Source of the DNA: Heliocidaris erythrogramma
Taxonomy: Eukaryota > Echinodermata > Echinoidea > Camarodonta > Echinometridae
Direction: 5' to 3'
Assembly (NCBI GenBank): GCA_025617745.1
Contig: CM046873.1
Span: 32,869,101-32,933,100 of the forward strand
DNA length: 64,000 nt
The notes beneath the pieces are model-generated. The model searched no databases. It saw only the letters and a program-made list of their open reading frames with translations, and was not told the DNA's origin. Positions 22,201 through 29,046 of the stretch are shown here, in pieces (position 1 is the first letter of the stretch; each line of letters opens with the position of its first letter). The position numbers and the translations under genes are program-made.

Positions 22201-25200
22201 CAGATAGGGGGCACGGCCCGGATGTACCCCCTGGATCCGCCAATGGACCCAACGACGATGCAACGCATTGTCCACAAGCCGCCGCATAGCGGCGAGCCGA
22301 TTTTTTTCGCTATTTTGAACCCCCATTAGTGAGGTTTTCCCGGCATCTACTAACGCAATGGAGACCATAAAAAGCAGTCCTGTGATATAGGAACGTACTG
22401 TATGGGTCTGGACATGAAGGCGTTTTTCTATGCACATTAAATTTTTACTTTACAGCCCAAGGGGGTTAAATCCCCTACCCCCCCCCCCCCCCCGTAGATA
22501 CGCCACGGGAGGTCGTGTCGAAGTGACCCTTCGAATATGCGGACTGAACGCCGTCCTAGATTTTCTGCATACCGCGCTGTGTGCAAGAACGGCTCACCCG
22601 TCCACTGGCTTCTCCCTTGTCCATTGCCGTCTTCTCTAAAACGTGAATCTCCACCCATTGTTAGCTTCATGCTTCACCTACTTTGTATGCAGTCAACACA
22701 AACGGTCAGTTGTCGCTGGGAGGATCTAGGACGGTGTTCTAGTCACGTCTGAAAACTCCTTAATGCGCTATAAGTGCAAAAGGATCCTTGTGACGCCAAT
22801 GTAGTCTGCAGAAGGCTTCCTCGAAGGCGCCCATTCTTGCCTTTCACAAGCTTCGAGTTGGGTTCCTTGCACGCATTTTCATGTTATCCGTTATTTTCCT
22901 ATTACTCCTTTACTGTTAACCCATAGAATATTAAGTAATTTTTTTTGGAGGTTGATTTTACACTCTAGCTGTCCATAATTTTTTTTTTTGACTTTATTAA
23001 AATCGTTAATATCCCTCATCAGTTGGTATTCGGCTAGCAGGAACAGGTAGCAACGACAGGCAAGGTCGCGTCGAGATCTTTTACAACCGACAATGGGGAA
23101 CAGTGTGCGATGACAGTTGGGGACTGAATGATGCCAACGTTGTCTGCAAACAGTTGGGCTATGCAGAGGGAGCTACTGAATACAAGGTACAGGCCCAGAC
23201 TTTCGGCCAAGGCACTGGACAGATCTGGCTGGACAACGTAGTTTGTACGGGCACCGAAACTGAAATCACAGACTGTCCGGCGAATGCAATTGGGACCCAT
23301 AACTGCGGACACGACGAGGACGCGGGGGTCGTATGCGCAGGTCAGTGTCCATAATTTCAACAGAACATTAGTGATTTGATAAAAATAAACCTACTTTTTC
23401 TTTTTAATCCTATGTGGGGGAAATACCATAGTAGCAAAATCCATCGAGCATTACCCTTTCAGTGCAGCTCACATAATTCATTTCAAACTTAATGACCGTA
23501 AGGTAGTTTAAAAGCAAATCCGCATGTGACATTTTTTGTAGTACATATATTTGAATAATTTCAATGATTTTAAAATCTCACAATACGTAATCATTCGCAT
23601 TTAATGCGTGACAACTCCAAATAACGTTCACCGCTATTACAAAGGCGCAGAGCATGATCGTTTCCCCATTTTCGAATCGCCAGACCCCCGCCTATTTACC
23701 AAGAAAATGAGATTAAATTCACTTTTTAGCTCACCTGAGCCTATGGCTCGAGTAAGCTATTGCGATGGAAATTCGTCCGTCGTGCGTCGTCCGTTAACTT
23801 TTTACCTTTTCATCTTCTCCAAAACCATGATCAGAATTCAACCAAACTTGGTAGGAATCATCCTTAGGGGTAGGGGACCCAAAATTGCTAAAATGATACA
23901 TGTGGCCCCCAGGGGGAAGGCCCCCCAATTGTAAAAGCTATGTAAATTTCAAACATCTTCTTCTCCAGAACCAGGCACAGCTCAGACTTGGTATTGTGTA
24001 TGGAGATTTTTTTTTCTGGGTGGCCCTATAGGGGGTCTGTGGGTAACATACTGGAGGGGGGGGGGGGGGGGTGGGCAAGGTGTCCGCCATCCATAAACTT
24101 TTTACATTTTCAGCTTCTCCAAAACCCATGATTGGAATTTAACCGAACTTGGTAGGAAGCTCAGACTTGGTATTGTGTATAGAGATACCTCTATAGATGA
24201 AGAATGAAAGTTGTTCATGTGCTAGAGAGAACATGCACCAGATGTGAATTGATCCACCTAGGGTGAGCGTCGTGCCCCCTGGGGCTCTTTTTTTTTTAAG
24301 CGTAAATTAGATAAATGTAAATTTAAGGGATGCCCAATTTTAACGTTTCCAAGTAAAACAACCATATTGAGGTTATTTGACAATGAACATGATGAAATTA
24401 GTGTTTCAAGGTTCCAGCAACAAAATTATCAGTATAGACCTAAGCATTATCTCCCAATTGGTTGACTTGTACATAATGTATTGTAACAACTGGTGTAGCG
24501 TAAACCTGTGACAATGTGCACGTTAACATAATTTTAATAAATTTATCTTTTTGAACGTTCATATTCCACAGGCACGCAAACAGGTGAGATGATTTTCCTT
24601 TTGACGCACTTCTAATACCATGAACATAGTCTTTCTATACCATGTATACACCATACACCAGGAATATATTTTGTGAATTATGATATACAAGAACAAAGCT
24701 ATCGGGGGCGGCGATTTCTTGTCTTGGTTGGGGGGGGGGGGGCAAACCAGCGATTGAGGGGAAGAGGGTCTATGACGGTTAAGGCCCCACCGCCCCCCCC
24801 CCCCAAAAAAAAAAAAAAAACAACAAAAAAAAAAACGCACAGAATTTTGCACAATGTAATTAAAAAGCTTTTGCATCCTGGCGTATTCCTGAGTAAATAT
24901 ATTTGACAATATATTGATGTCTACATATTCTAGTTAACACAACTACGACACCAGCGAAAAAGTCGCATAGTCACCTGCGCGAACGCACTCCCGCCATCTT
25001 CCTCTTTTCATTCTCGCTGCCGATGAATTAACAGTCATTGTGGGGAACGAGATGATTTCGGTGGAACTGGTCTCATCTGCGCACCATTCCCCATATCAAT
25101 GTGCTGGAGATGCTGGCGGCCTTGTCGCTCTGCCATTTCAGACACATAATAAACTCAAATTAATGAATAAACTACAATACTTGGAATCCAGTTTGCATAC

Positions 25201-27694
25201 ATTACTTGTTGCTATATCTGACAAGCCTCTGGCAAGCTTTCAGGTTGTCAAGAACATGTTTATTTAGTAACAACGCATGATTGTTATACATGTATATCCA
25301 TTTCAGATATTCGGCTAGCAGGAACAGGTAGCAACAACATGCAAGGACGCGTTGAAATCTTTTACAACAGAAAATGGGGAACAGTGTGCGATGACAGTTG
25401 GGGACTAAATGATGCTAACGTTGTCTGCAAACAGTTGGGGTATGCAGATGGTGCTACTGAATACAAATTACGGGCCCAGACTTTCGGCCAAGGCACTGGA
25501 CAGATCTGGCTCGACAACGTGGTTTGTACGGGCACCGAAACTAGAATTACGGACTGTCCGGCGAATCCAATTGGGACCCATAACTGCGGACACGACGAGG
25601 ACGCGGGGGTCGTATGCGCAGGTCAGTGTCCATAATTTCAAAATAATAGTGATTTGCTAAAAATAAAGAATTATCTACTTTCTATTTATTCCGATGTGGG
25701 GGAAATACCATGCATAGTAGCAAAATCCATCGAGGATTGGCCCTTAAGTGCAGCTCACATTCAAAATTGACCATGTCATACAATCGTATAATTGACACCG
25801 CTTTTGTCAGTTACGGCTATATAAAGTTATTATTTCTAGGGTAAACATACTACAGTATATTTCATTGATATAAGCAATAGTGTAATTTTTTAAAAATAAA
25901 TTCTCATCCGACTGTTCCTTTTCCCCTTTTTCCCTTTTTTGAATCTCATTTTCACAGGTAGTAGCACAGGTAAGATACTTTCAATACACATAAATACATA
26001 AACCAAACAGTAAAACATCGCGATAAATGAAGACATAAACAGAGTGCACTTCATACTTCCATATCTCTTTTACGCAGAGGTAGAAGTGACGTCAGTGGTC
26101 TTAAACACTGTCTGGAAATGGAAAGGTCGTGGGTTTGATCCCCGGCACTAATGTCCTTGAGCAAGGCATCTAATCGACATTGCTCCTCTCCACTGCTTCT
26201 ATCCACCTTGGTGTAAATAGGATGCGAAAGTCATTCAGTACGATTTTAAAAGGCGCCTGGCTGGAATGATCCCAAGGGTGGAGAAGTTGTATACACTGAT
26301 TGCAGGCAAGCCAGAATCCGATAACTGAAGTAATATCTGTAAAGCGCTTAACAGCAAAGGAATAAGGGGATTTATAAAGCCAGAATAGCACTATTGTCAT
26401 TAAATTAAAATAATTTTCCTTCATTGGACTTTTGCACACAGCTCCGTTTTTACCATCACTTAAAATTCATTTACTCGCATAATATTTTTAAATTCTCTTT
26501 GTATTTTATTAATACATGTAAGTGAGAATAATTAAAGCATTTTCATGTTTTAAAGGCCCCGCGTACTATAATCTACACAAAATTAATGAAAGAGCACTAC
26601 GAAGTGTCATCGGATTTTGCTTTTTTTTTAAATTTTACCTTGTCATGCATAAACGGAGCTAATATAAAGTGTGGCAATTAAAGCGGTCGGAACGAGTGAT
26701 AACAGTCTTATTCGGATTATACATGTATCCGCCAGGTTGTATATTGTTTTACTAGATTTAACTGGTACACAGGGGCGGATTGGAGTTTCCCCCAGGCCGA
26801 CGAGGGTCAATTGATAGTTGAATGGAACGGTAACATAAAAATTCCCCTACTGAATTTCAGTCTTCACCCACCCCTGCATGTCGTACATAATTTATTTCCA
26901 TTTTACTGGTGAAGGCAATACGCTGCATGATCTACATGTAATATACTACGTAATTAATACAGACTTTTTCCATGCCAAAGCCCTGTGAAATGCAATTCCA
27001 TTTAACAAAACTATAAAACCATCTTACCATCAAAATTTTCCTGGGGTGTAGAAAATAAAGAATTGTTTTCTCTTTCTATAATGTATTCAGGAAAGCGTGA
27101 AGAGAAAGACTACGAGCTTTATTACAAGAGAGAAGAAGTGGTAAGGAGTTTCATTAAATCTGATAAATATGGGTTTAAAAAAATAATACATTGTGAAATT
27201 GGCAGGACATAACATCCAAACTGCATTGCCAACCACTACACAAGCTTTGCTTTCTATATAGCCTTCTGTCTATAGATTAAGGTCAATATTTATACATGAT
27301 GTAATTTATTTTTCATTAATTTTTATTCTTAACATAGGCATCCTTGTTGGTACACATTATGTTATACGAAACTGTATATATATTTCGTATTACTGTTGAA
27401 ACAGAACAAATCAAACTCGTGAAAAAGTACATTGCTTTACACAATTATAGAGTGACGGTAAGATTCCTCTTTGATTTCGTCCAAGATTTTAGGTAACATC
27501 CGTTTTGGAATTGACGTAAATTGGTAATTGATATCGTCATGGAAGTAATACTGTAACATTTTCCGGGTTGTGCAAAGATTAATGGTTTTTTTTTTTTACT
27601 TATTTGTTACCAACAGGGTGCTGATGAAGTCTCTAAGAAGAAAAAGGTCCTTAGTGCTCTGGCTGAACTCCTTGCAAAACTTGAGAACAAATAG
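7164..27694 (+). CDS. Secreted multi-domain SRCR (scavenger receptor cysteine-rich) protein, spliced
   Basis: Predicted exons: 7164-7230, 8004-8318, 13421-13738, 14407-14418, 15611-15925, 16226-16543, 18558-18875, 23023-23340, 24572-24583, 25307-25621, 25958-25969, 27091-27140 and 27617-27694. All junctions have AG acceptors and GT donors and all but the last are phase 1. The sum is 2448 nt, 815 residues. Order: signal peptide, seven SRCR domains of about 105 residues, three four-residue linkers from 12-nt exons, then a Lys/Glu-rich tail of about 42 residues that could form a helix. There is no transmembrane segment, so the product should be secreted. SRCR domains bind ligands in innate immunity and adhesion; the ligand here is unknown. 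Each domain has six cysteines. Exons and introns are nearly identical between repeats, pointing to recent tandem expansion or gene conversion, and also making assembly error possible. Some exons may be skipped without frame change. Confidence 0.82.
7430..7625 (+). mobile_element. tRNA-derived SINE, partial, in intron 1
   Basis: The Pol III B box GGTTCGATCCC is at 7479-7489, followed by CCGGCAC and a body resembling the other SINEs here (GAGTAAGGCATCTTATCTGCATT). It is short compared with the copies at 26.1 and 47.3 kb. The ends were not defined. Confidence 0.55.
8004..8318 (+). CDS. SRCR exon 2 (domain 1, 315-nt type)
   Basis: Acceptor CCCTTTCAG and donor GCAG|GTCAGT. It codes a full SRCR domain starting IRLAGTGSNYRQGRVEI, with six cysteines in TVCDDSW, VVCKQL, VVCTG, TDCPA, HNCGH and VVCAG. 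It is the only copy with Y at the SNYRQ position and with GRIW instead of GQIW. Both ends are phase 1. Confidence 0.88.
8779..9032. mobile_element. TTAA element, left arm only (copy A)
   Basis: TTAAAGGAAAATCCAACCCG and the following 250 bp match the left inverted repeat of the complete element at 19688-20793. The interior and right arm are absent here, and the arm runs into a fragment of the GGATCCGCCC family. Confidence 0.6.
9035..9290. mobile_element. GGATCCGCCC-family MITE fragment (copy A)
   Basis: Matches 20950-21216: CTAGAACGAAAACC, poly-C tracts, CCAAAAGTTGACAAACCTGC, and the right end TGTGGATCCGCCCATCG. The left terminus seen in the partner copy (CAGTGGCGGATTTAGAG) is missing here. 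Confidence 0.55.
9593..10248. mobile_element. GGATCCGCCC-family MITE, interrupted by a nested element
   Basis: The left end is CCATTGGCGGACC with a G run and the right end CTGGATCCGCCCCTG. The right part repeats CCAAAAGTTGACAAACCTGC, as in the copies at 9.2 and 21.1 kb. A second inverted-repeat element occupies about 9771-10087. Bases 10249-10631 are AT-rich and then C-rich, with no gene seen. Confidence 0.5.
9771..10087. mobile_element. Nested MITE with AAGCCAGTTCGGGG inverted ends
   Basis: AAGCCAGTTCGGGGTT at the left and AACCCCGAACTGGCTT at the right are exact inverted repeats, with GGTACAAATGACC and GGTACAGATGACC also shared. The sister copy at 9.09 kb runs uninterrupted through the matching site. 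Confidence 0.6.
10632..12205 (+). mobile_element. 5'-truncated DIRS-type retroelement
   Basis: It begins inside the RNase H region (PVASYIPG, NLIADFLS), continues with a tyrosine recombinase, and ends with the DIRS layout. An internal complementary region (about 11865-11945) is inverse to the right terminal repeat (about 12140-12205, ending near GATTTTACT). The matching site in the duplicated copy near 21.66 kb lacks it. A G run sits at 12061-12082. Confidence 0.7.
10851..11864 (+). CDS. DIRS tyrosine recombinase, open frame of 337 codons
   Basis: The frame codes a DIRS1-family integrase that would use site-specific recombination to insert circular cDNA. An N-terminal core-binding part (DLYNSRLGAFSWC, STSTIRGYRSAI) precedes the catalytic part. 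Visible catalytic residues are the Arg in ASAQRSTLHAL (about residue 140), HDTR in PRAHDTRGISASW (about residue 263) and the Tyr in FTSFYLKD (about residue 298). The RT and most of RNase H are missing upstream, so the element cannot move on its own. The start is the first ATG of the open frame; in the second DIRS here the same domain begins a few residues earlier. Intact catalytic residues suggest this copy is fairly young. Confidence 0.8.
   Translation: MRSRRDSTRDLYNSRLGAFSWCENQGVSPREAPIGVIADFLISLFDKGRSTSTIRGYRSAIAAVHVGFADGSGVSNSPLLARLTRSFLQRPSTRSPTPSWNLPKVLDVLAKPPFEPLGKASLHHLTVKTLFLVAIASAQRSTLHALCITPGHIRWENHGVRLIPKPSFIAKNQTASSGPVEIFLRPLSDHSSVQEDKVWCPVRALKWYLDKTKTLRKSDQLFVITREPFSPASRESISRWIVEAIQAAGPEALLSDGKPRAHDTRGISASWALFQGVPLVDIMRAAYWRSSTSFTSFYLKDVLSSLFLIRRCKLQRHPWVPVDLPLGTCPPFQSVLV
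12905..13255 (+). pseudogene. Broken SRCR exon (copy A) carrying a foldback-MITE remnant
   Basis: GGTCGTGTCGAAGT codes GRVEV. Later TGTGACGCCAATGTAGTCTGCAG codes CDANVVC, a typical SRCR core, and CGAAGGCGCCCATTC codes EGAHS. Between them lies about 170 bp related to the foldback MITE at 3027-3342 (GTGCAAGAACGGCTCAC, CTTTGTATGCAGTCAACACA). Stops and frame changes exclude coding. Confidence 0.6.
13421..13738 (+). CDS. SRCR exon 3 (domain 2, 318-nt type)
   Basis: Acceptor CCCTCATCAG, donor GCAG|GTCAGT, phase 1-1. It codes VGIRLAGTGSNDRQGRVEI, with NRQW, YAEGATEYKVQAQ and PANAI variants. The 318-nt type has one extra codon at the start relative to the 315-nt type and a different upstream intron end (ATCGTTAATATCC). 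Confidence 0.88.
14407..14418 (+). CDS. 12-nt microexon (linker GTQT) between domains 2 and 3
   Basis: ATTCCACAG|GCACGCAAACAG|GTGAGATG. With phase 1 on both sides it adds four residues and joins the upstream CAG to DIRLAG of the next exon. The same block occurs at 24572-24583 and, with a damaged donor, at 17175-17186. A related exon (GTAGTAGCACAG) is at 25958. No transcript data support it, so it is a sequence-based prediction. Confidence 0.6.
15416..15583. mobile_element. 168-bp hAT-like MITE with 8-bp target duplication
   Basis: The ends are CAAGGCCGTACGC and its inverse GCGTACGGCCTTG. ATTGTTAT lies on both sides (15408-15415 and 15584-15591). The duplicated locus at about 25275-25290 reads GCATGATTGTTATACATG with no insert, so it preserves the empty site. 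An 8-bp duplication fits the hAT group. It contains long G and C runs and no coding sequence. Confidence 0.85.
15611..15925 (+). CDS. SRCR exon 4 (domain 3, 315-nt type)
   Basis: Acceptor CCCTTTCAG, donor GCAG|GTCAGT, phase 1-1. It codes IRLAGTGSNNMQGRVEILYN with GKW, YADGATEYKLRAQ and PANPI. It is closest to exon 25307-25621. The intron after it is only 300 bp. Confidence 0.88.
16226..16543 (+). CDS. SRCR exon 5 (domain 4, 318-nt type)
   Basis: Acceptor CCCTCTCAG, donor GCAG|GTCAGT, phase 1-1. It codes VGIRLAG with SNDRQ, NRQW, YAAGATEYKVQAQ and PANPI. The preceding 300-bp intron looks like a recombination join between two intron types. Confidence 0.88.
17175..17186 (+). pseudogene. Microexon relic with GC in place of the GT donor
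   Basis: ATTCCAAAG|GCACGCAAACAG|GCGACATG is the counterpart of the microexons at 14407 and 24572. The donor GT has become GC and the following bases fit a donor poorly, so it is probably skipped. Because the exon is 12 nt and phase 1-1, skipping keeps the frame. Confidence 0.55.
17773..18019. mobile_element. Foldback MITE, copy 2
   Basis: Same palindrome as 6335-6582, with CACTATGAACACGATGAC on the left arm, ATTGCTATTATGTAAAATAAG near the centre, and GAAAGTGTGGAAGGTACAATG on the right arm. The right end is shortened where it meets the broken SRCR exon. Confidence 0.7.
18010..18395 (+). pseudogene. Broken SRCR exon (third copy)
   Basis: It contains the best-preserved remnant: REDHCDTNVFCRQLGYQEGA is an unmistakable SRCR core, clearly different in sequence from the seven working domains. 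The upstream part again carries the foldback-MITE-related block. No usable acceptor leads into the core in frame. Confidence 0.6.
18558..18875 (+). CDS. SRCR exon 6 (domain 5, 318-nt type)
   Basis: Acceptor CCCCCTCAG, donor GCAG|GTCAGT, phase 1-1. It codes AGIRLAGTGSNDRQ, NGQW, YAEGATEYKVEAQ and PANAI. It mixes features of exon 2 (NGQW, KVEAQ) with the 318-nt start, suggesting gene conversion. Confidence 0.88.
19256..19602. mobile_element. 347-bp inverted-repeat element containing a tRNA-like sequence
   Basis: The left end is GTCTTTTTTTTGTAACCAAG then CCTAGGCAGA; the right end is its inverse, TCTGCCTAGG then CTTGGTTACAAAAAAGAC. The uninterrupted site in copy A (8690-8705, CTCCCCCGGCCGGCC) shows an insertion with about 8 bp of flanking duplication (CCCGGCCG). 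Inside lies a 71-nt tRNA-like block. Confidence 0.75.
19398..19468 (+). tRNA. tRNA-like sequence (probably not a working tRNA)
   Basis: TGGCGCAATCGG (19405-19416) is an A-box match and AGTTGGAACCT (19450-19460) a B-box match. CGAG-TTGGAAC-CTCG gives a T-arm with a seven-base loop, and TTCTG pairs with CAGAA as part of an acceptor stem. The anticodon arm pairs poorly, so I cannot name an anticodon. It may be a Pol III promoter captured by the element. Confidence 0.45.
19688..20793. mobile_element. TTAA-flanked element with about 250-bp inverted repeats (complete copy)
   Basis: Left end TTAAAGGAAAATCCAACCCG; right end, reversed, TTAAAATCCAACCTTATTTC. The arms share GAAGCGTAACTTGCTG, CAGCTATGAAGAAAGTTA and the CATGGGGGC...GCCATTTTCC motif. 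The interior (19930-20540) has no recognisable transposase. Copy A retains only the left arm. Confidence 0.7.
20925..21216. mobile_element. GGATCCGCCC-family MITE, complete copy
   Basis: Left end CAGTGGCGGATTTAGAG plus a G run; right end TGTGGATCCGCCCATCG, an imperfect inverse. About 290 bp, non-coding, C-rich. Confidence 0.6.
22509..22859 (+). pseudogene. Broken SRCR exon (copy B)
   Basis: Nearly identical to 12905-13255, so the breakage came before the segmental duplication or was homogenised afterwards. Confidence 0.6.
23023..23340 (+). CDS. SRCR exon 7 (domain 6, 318-nt type)
   Basis: Acceptor CCCTCATCAG, donor GCAG|GTCAGT, phase 1-1. It codes VGIRLAG, SNDRQ, NRQW, YAEGATEYKVQAQ, PANAI, and uniquely ETEITDC where the others have ETKI or ETRI. 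Paralogue of exon 13421-13738. Confidence 0.88.
23728..24287. mobile_element. 560-bp insertion of an AGCTCACCTGAGC-type repeat
   Basis: Copy A has an uninterrupted T run at 14120-14130. Copy B has this block inserted there, beginning AGCTCACCTGAGCCTATGGC and ending GGGGCTC. The block includes internal repeats of CTTCTCCAAAACC-ATGAT and AACTTGGTAGGAA. The family is unidentified; inverted ends were not seen. Confidence 0.6.
24572..24583 (+). CDS. 12-nt microexon (linker GTQT) between domains 6 and 7
   Basis: ATTCCACAG|GCACGCAAACAG|GTGAGATG, identical to the one at 14407. Phase 1-1. Confidence 0.6.
25307..25621 (+). CDS. SRCR exon 8 (domain 7, 315-nt type)
   Basis: Acceptor CCATTTCAG, donor GCAG|GTCAGT, phase 1-1. 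It codes IRLAGTGSNNMQGRVEIFYN, RKW, YADGATEYKLRAQ, ETRITDC, PANPI. Paralogue of exon 15611-15925 and the last SRCR domain. Confidence 0.88.
25958..25969 (+). CDS. 12-nt microexon (linker GSST) after the last SRCR domain
   Basis: CATTTTCACAG|GTAGTAGCACAG|GTAAGATA: strong acceptor and donor, phase 1-1. It resembles the GTQT microexons but has its own sequence and probably joins domain 7 to the tail exon at 27091. Confidence 0.55.
26085..26420 (+). mobile_element. tRNA-derived SINE in the last large intron
   Basis: B box GGTTTGATCCC at 26132-26142, then CCTTGAGCAAGGCATCTAATCGACATT, and a 3' body with AGCGCTTAACAGC. The body is shared with the SINE at 47.3 kb. Bases 26421-27090 show no further exon; a CAGGGGCGGATTGG repeat end lies near 26767. 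Confidence 0.6.
27091..27140 (+). CDS. SRCR gene tail exon (charged)
   Basis: ATGTATTCAG|GAAAGCG ... GAAGTG|GTAAGG. It codes KREEKDYELYYKREEV after the shared Gly codon and moves the phase from 1 to 0. It is rich in Lys, Glu and Tyr. Confidence 0.65.
27617..27694 (+). CDS. SRCR gene last exon and stop
   Basis: TTACCAACAG|GGTGCTGATG, ending ...LENK then TAG at 27692-27694. The 25 residues include VLSALAELLAKLENK, an amphipathic helix candidate. No membrane anchor follows. Confidence 0.65.
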   Translation, partial: GADEVSKKKKVLSALAELLAKLENK

Positions 27695-27713
27695 AGGACA
27701 ATATGGCTTACGA

Positions 27714-27719
27714 ATTAAA
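27714..27719 (+). terminator. Possible poly(A) signal ATTAAA
   Basis: ATTAAA lies 20 nt after the stop, followed by a GT-rich stretch (GGTTGGGTTATGTT). It is a variant signal and would make a very short 3' UTR. Confidence 0.35.
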
Positions 27720-27966
27720 TAAGGTTGGGTTATGTTAAAGTGATTTGCGAGATTCCTCCTTTTCACTTCATTTTGGGAAAATATCGGAAAAATGTATAAA
27801 GTATTCTTCAAATACCCTCGTATTCGAAATACAGGAAGTAGCCAAAAGCTTTAACTGTCATGCGACATGTTTATGTGCAGTCCCATATACAAATGAATGC
27901 ATTGCATGTGACTTTACCAAGATGATTCAATTTCGTATCATTTCAAAAGACGGTTGGCGTCCCGGT

Positions 27967-27999
<33 letters not shown>

Positions 28000-28018
28000 G
28001 GGGGGGGGGGGGGAGGGG
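27967..28018 (+). repeat. Poly-G tract of about 52 bases
   Basis: Almost pure G with two A interruptions. Bases 27720-28465 otherwise hold no gene I can support. Confidence 0.8.
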
Positions 28019-28465
28019 TGGGTGTTGGGCATAATTTTTCCAAATATTCTCAAATGCTGACTAGCTTTATAACATGGATGGGTTTTCTCCTTATCCTTTA
28101 TAGGAAGTTATTTGTGTTTTAAAGAATTTATTATGGTGTTATATTTACTTTCAATTTGACTAATTATGCTTTTGAAGTTTATAATAACCGGACGTGCGTA
28201 ACTGTATTCACAAGGTCTTTAATTAAAATCATTCTTGCACTCAGAAAAAAAATGTGTAGTTTAATTTTTGCTTGGGATATATAGCGAATCGATATATGCA
28301 AATGCTCATTGATTAATGTACACGGGCATTTTATAAAAGATTGAAACAAGTGGGTGAGCATTGGTGTGCAGTAATTCTTAAGTCTCGTTTCGCTGACTAT
28401 ACTGCGTGAGATTTCACCCCGCCTATAAGCTAACTGCACATTAAAGAATTATGGACAAAAGTCTG

Positions 28466-28640
28466 ATTTACTGCAATAAATCATATATACCTACCTATTA
28501 TGCCTGTAGTCTTGACTACGGGACCCCTTCGAGAATTTAACACACATGCGTCACAATATTGTGCGCACCCCCCGTAATCCTATTGTCCTCGCCACTCACG
28601 CGCGCCAACACGCTACGGCCATCTTCCTCTTTCTTGCTCG
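28466..28640 (+). repeat. DIRS left inverted terminal repeat
   Basis: It contains GCCTGTAGTCTTGACTACGG, CACAATATTGTGCGCACC and GCGCCAACACGCTACGGCCA, all present in inverse in the right repeat. Confidence 0.85.
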
Positions 28641-29046
28641 CCCCCGACGAGATAGGACGTATAGTCACAGCGCTCCTGAAATCAGGTCGTATAGTATCTT
28701 TTAGGTGCGCTTTTTCACATAGTTAAAGCACTTTTAGGTACCTATATTCGTTTAGATTATAGTACTTTGTGTTTTATTAGTCACTCTTGCCGATTGCAAG
28801 GGATTTTTGATTCCCTTTCTTGGCATTTTTGTTTCTCTTTTACGGTCAGCCCCACGTAGATATTTCTGTGTTTGCGGGTGTTTCCGTTTGTCACCGAGCC
28901 TTCGGGTTCGGTGTTTGTTCTTACGGTTTAGGCTGTAAAAATTTCTGTTGCGCGTATCTCCCAAATAAACTTTAGTTTAGTTTCTGCATTCGGTTGAAGT
29001 ATTTCTTAATTTGAAAAGTATACTTTATTGTCTGTTTTATTGCAGA

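Larger units (their letters stand above)
21662..25660 (+). repeat. Segmental duplication, copy B part 2
   Basis: Partner of 12206-15960, with the same order: broken SRCR exon, SRCR exon, microexon, SRCR exon. Confidence 0.8.

Noticed and set aside
25622-27090. A membrane-anchor exon for the SRCR gene between the last SRCR domain and the tail
   Set aside because: I looked for a hydrophobic stretch with splice signals in the right phase and found none; the region holds a SINE and AT-rich sequence.
27745-28122. Frame with a 20-glycine run after the SRCR gene stop
   Set aside because: The glycine run is the poly-G tract; no splice signals or domain.
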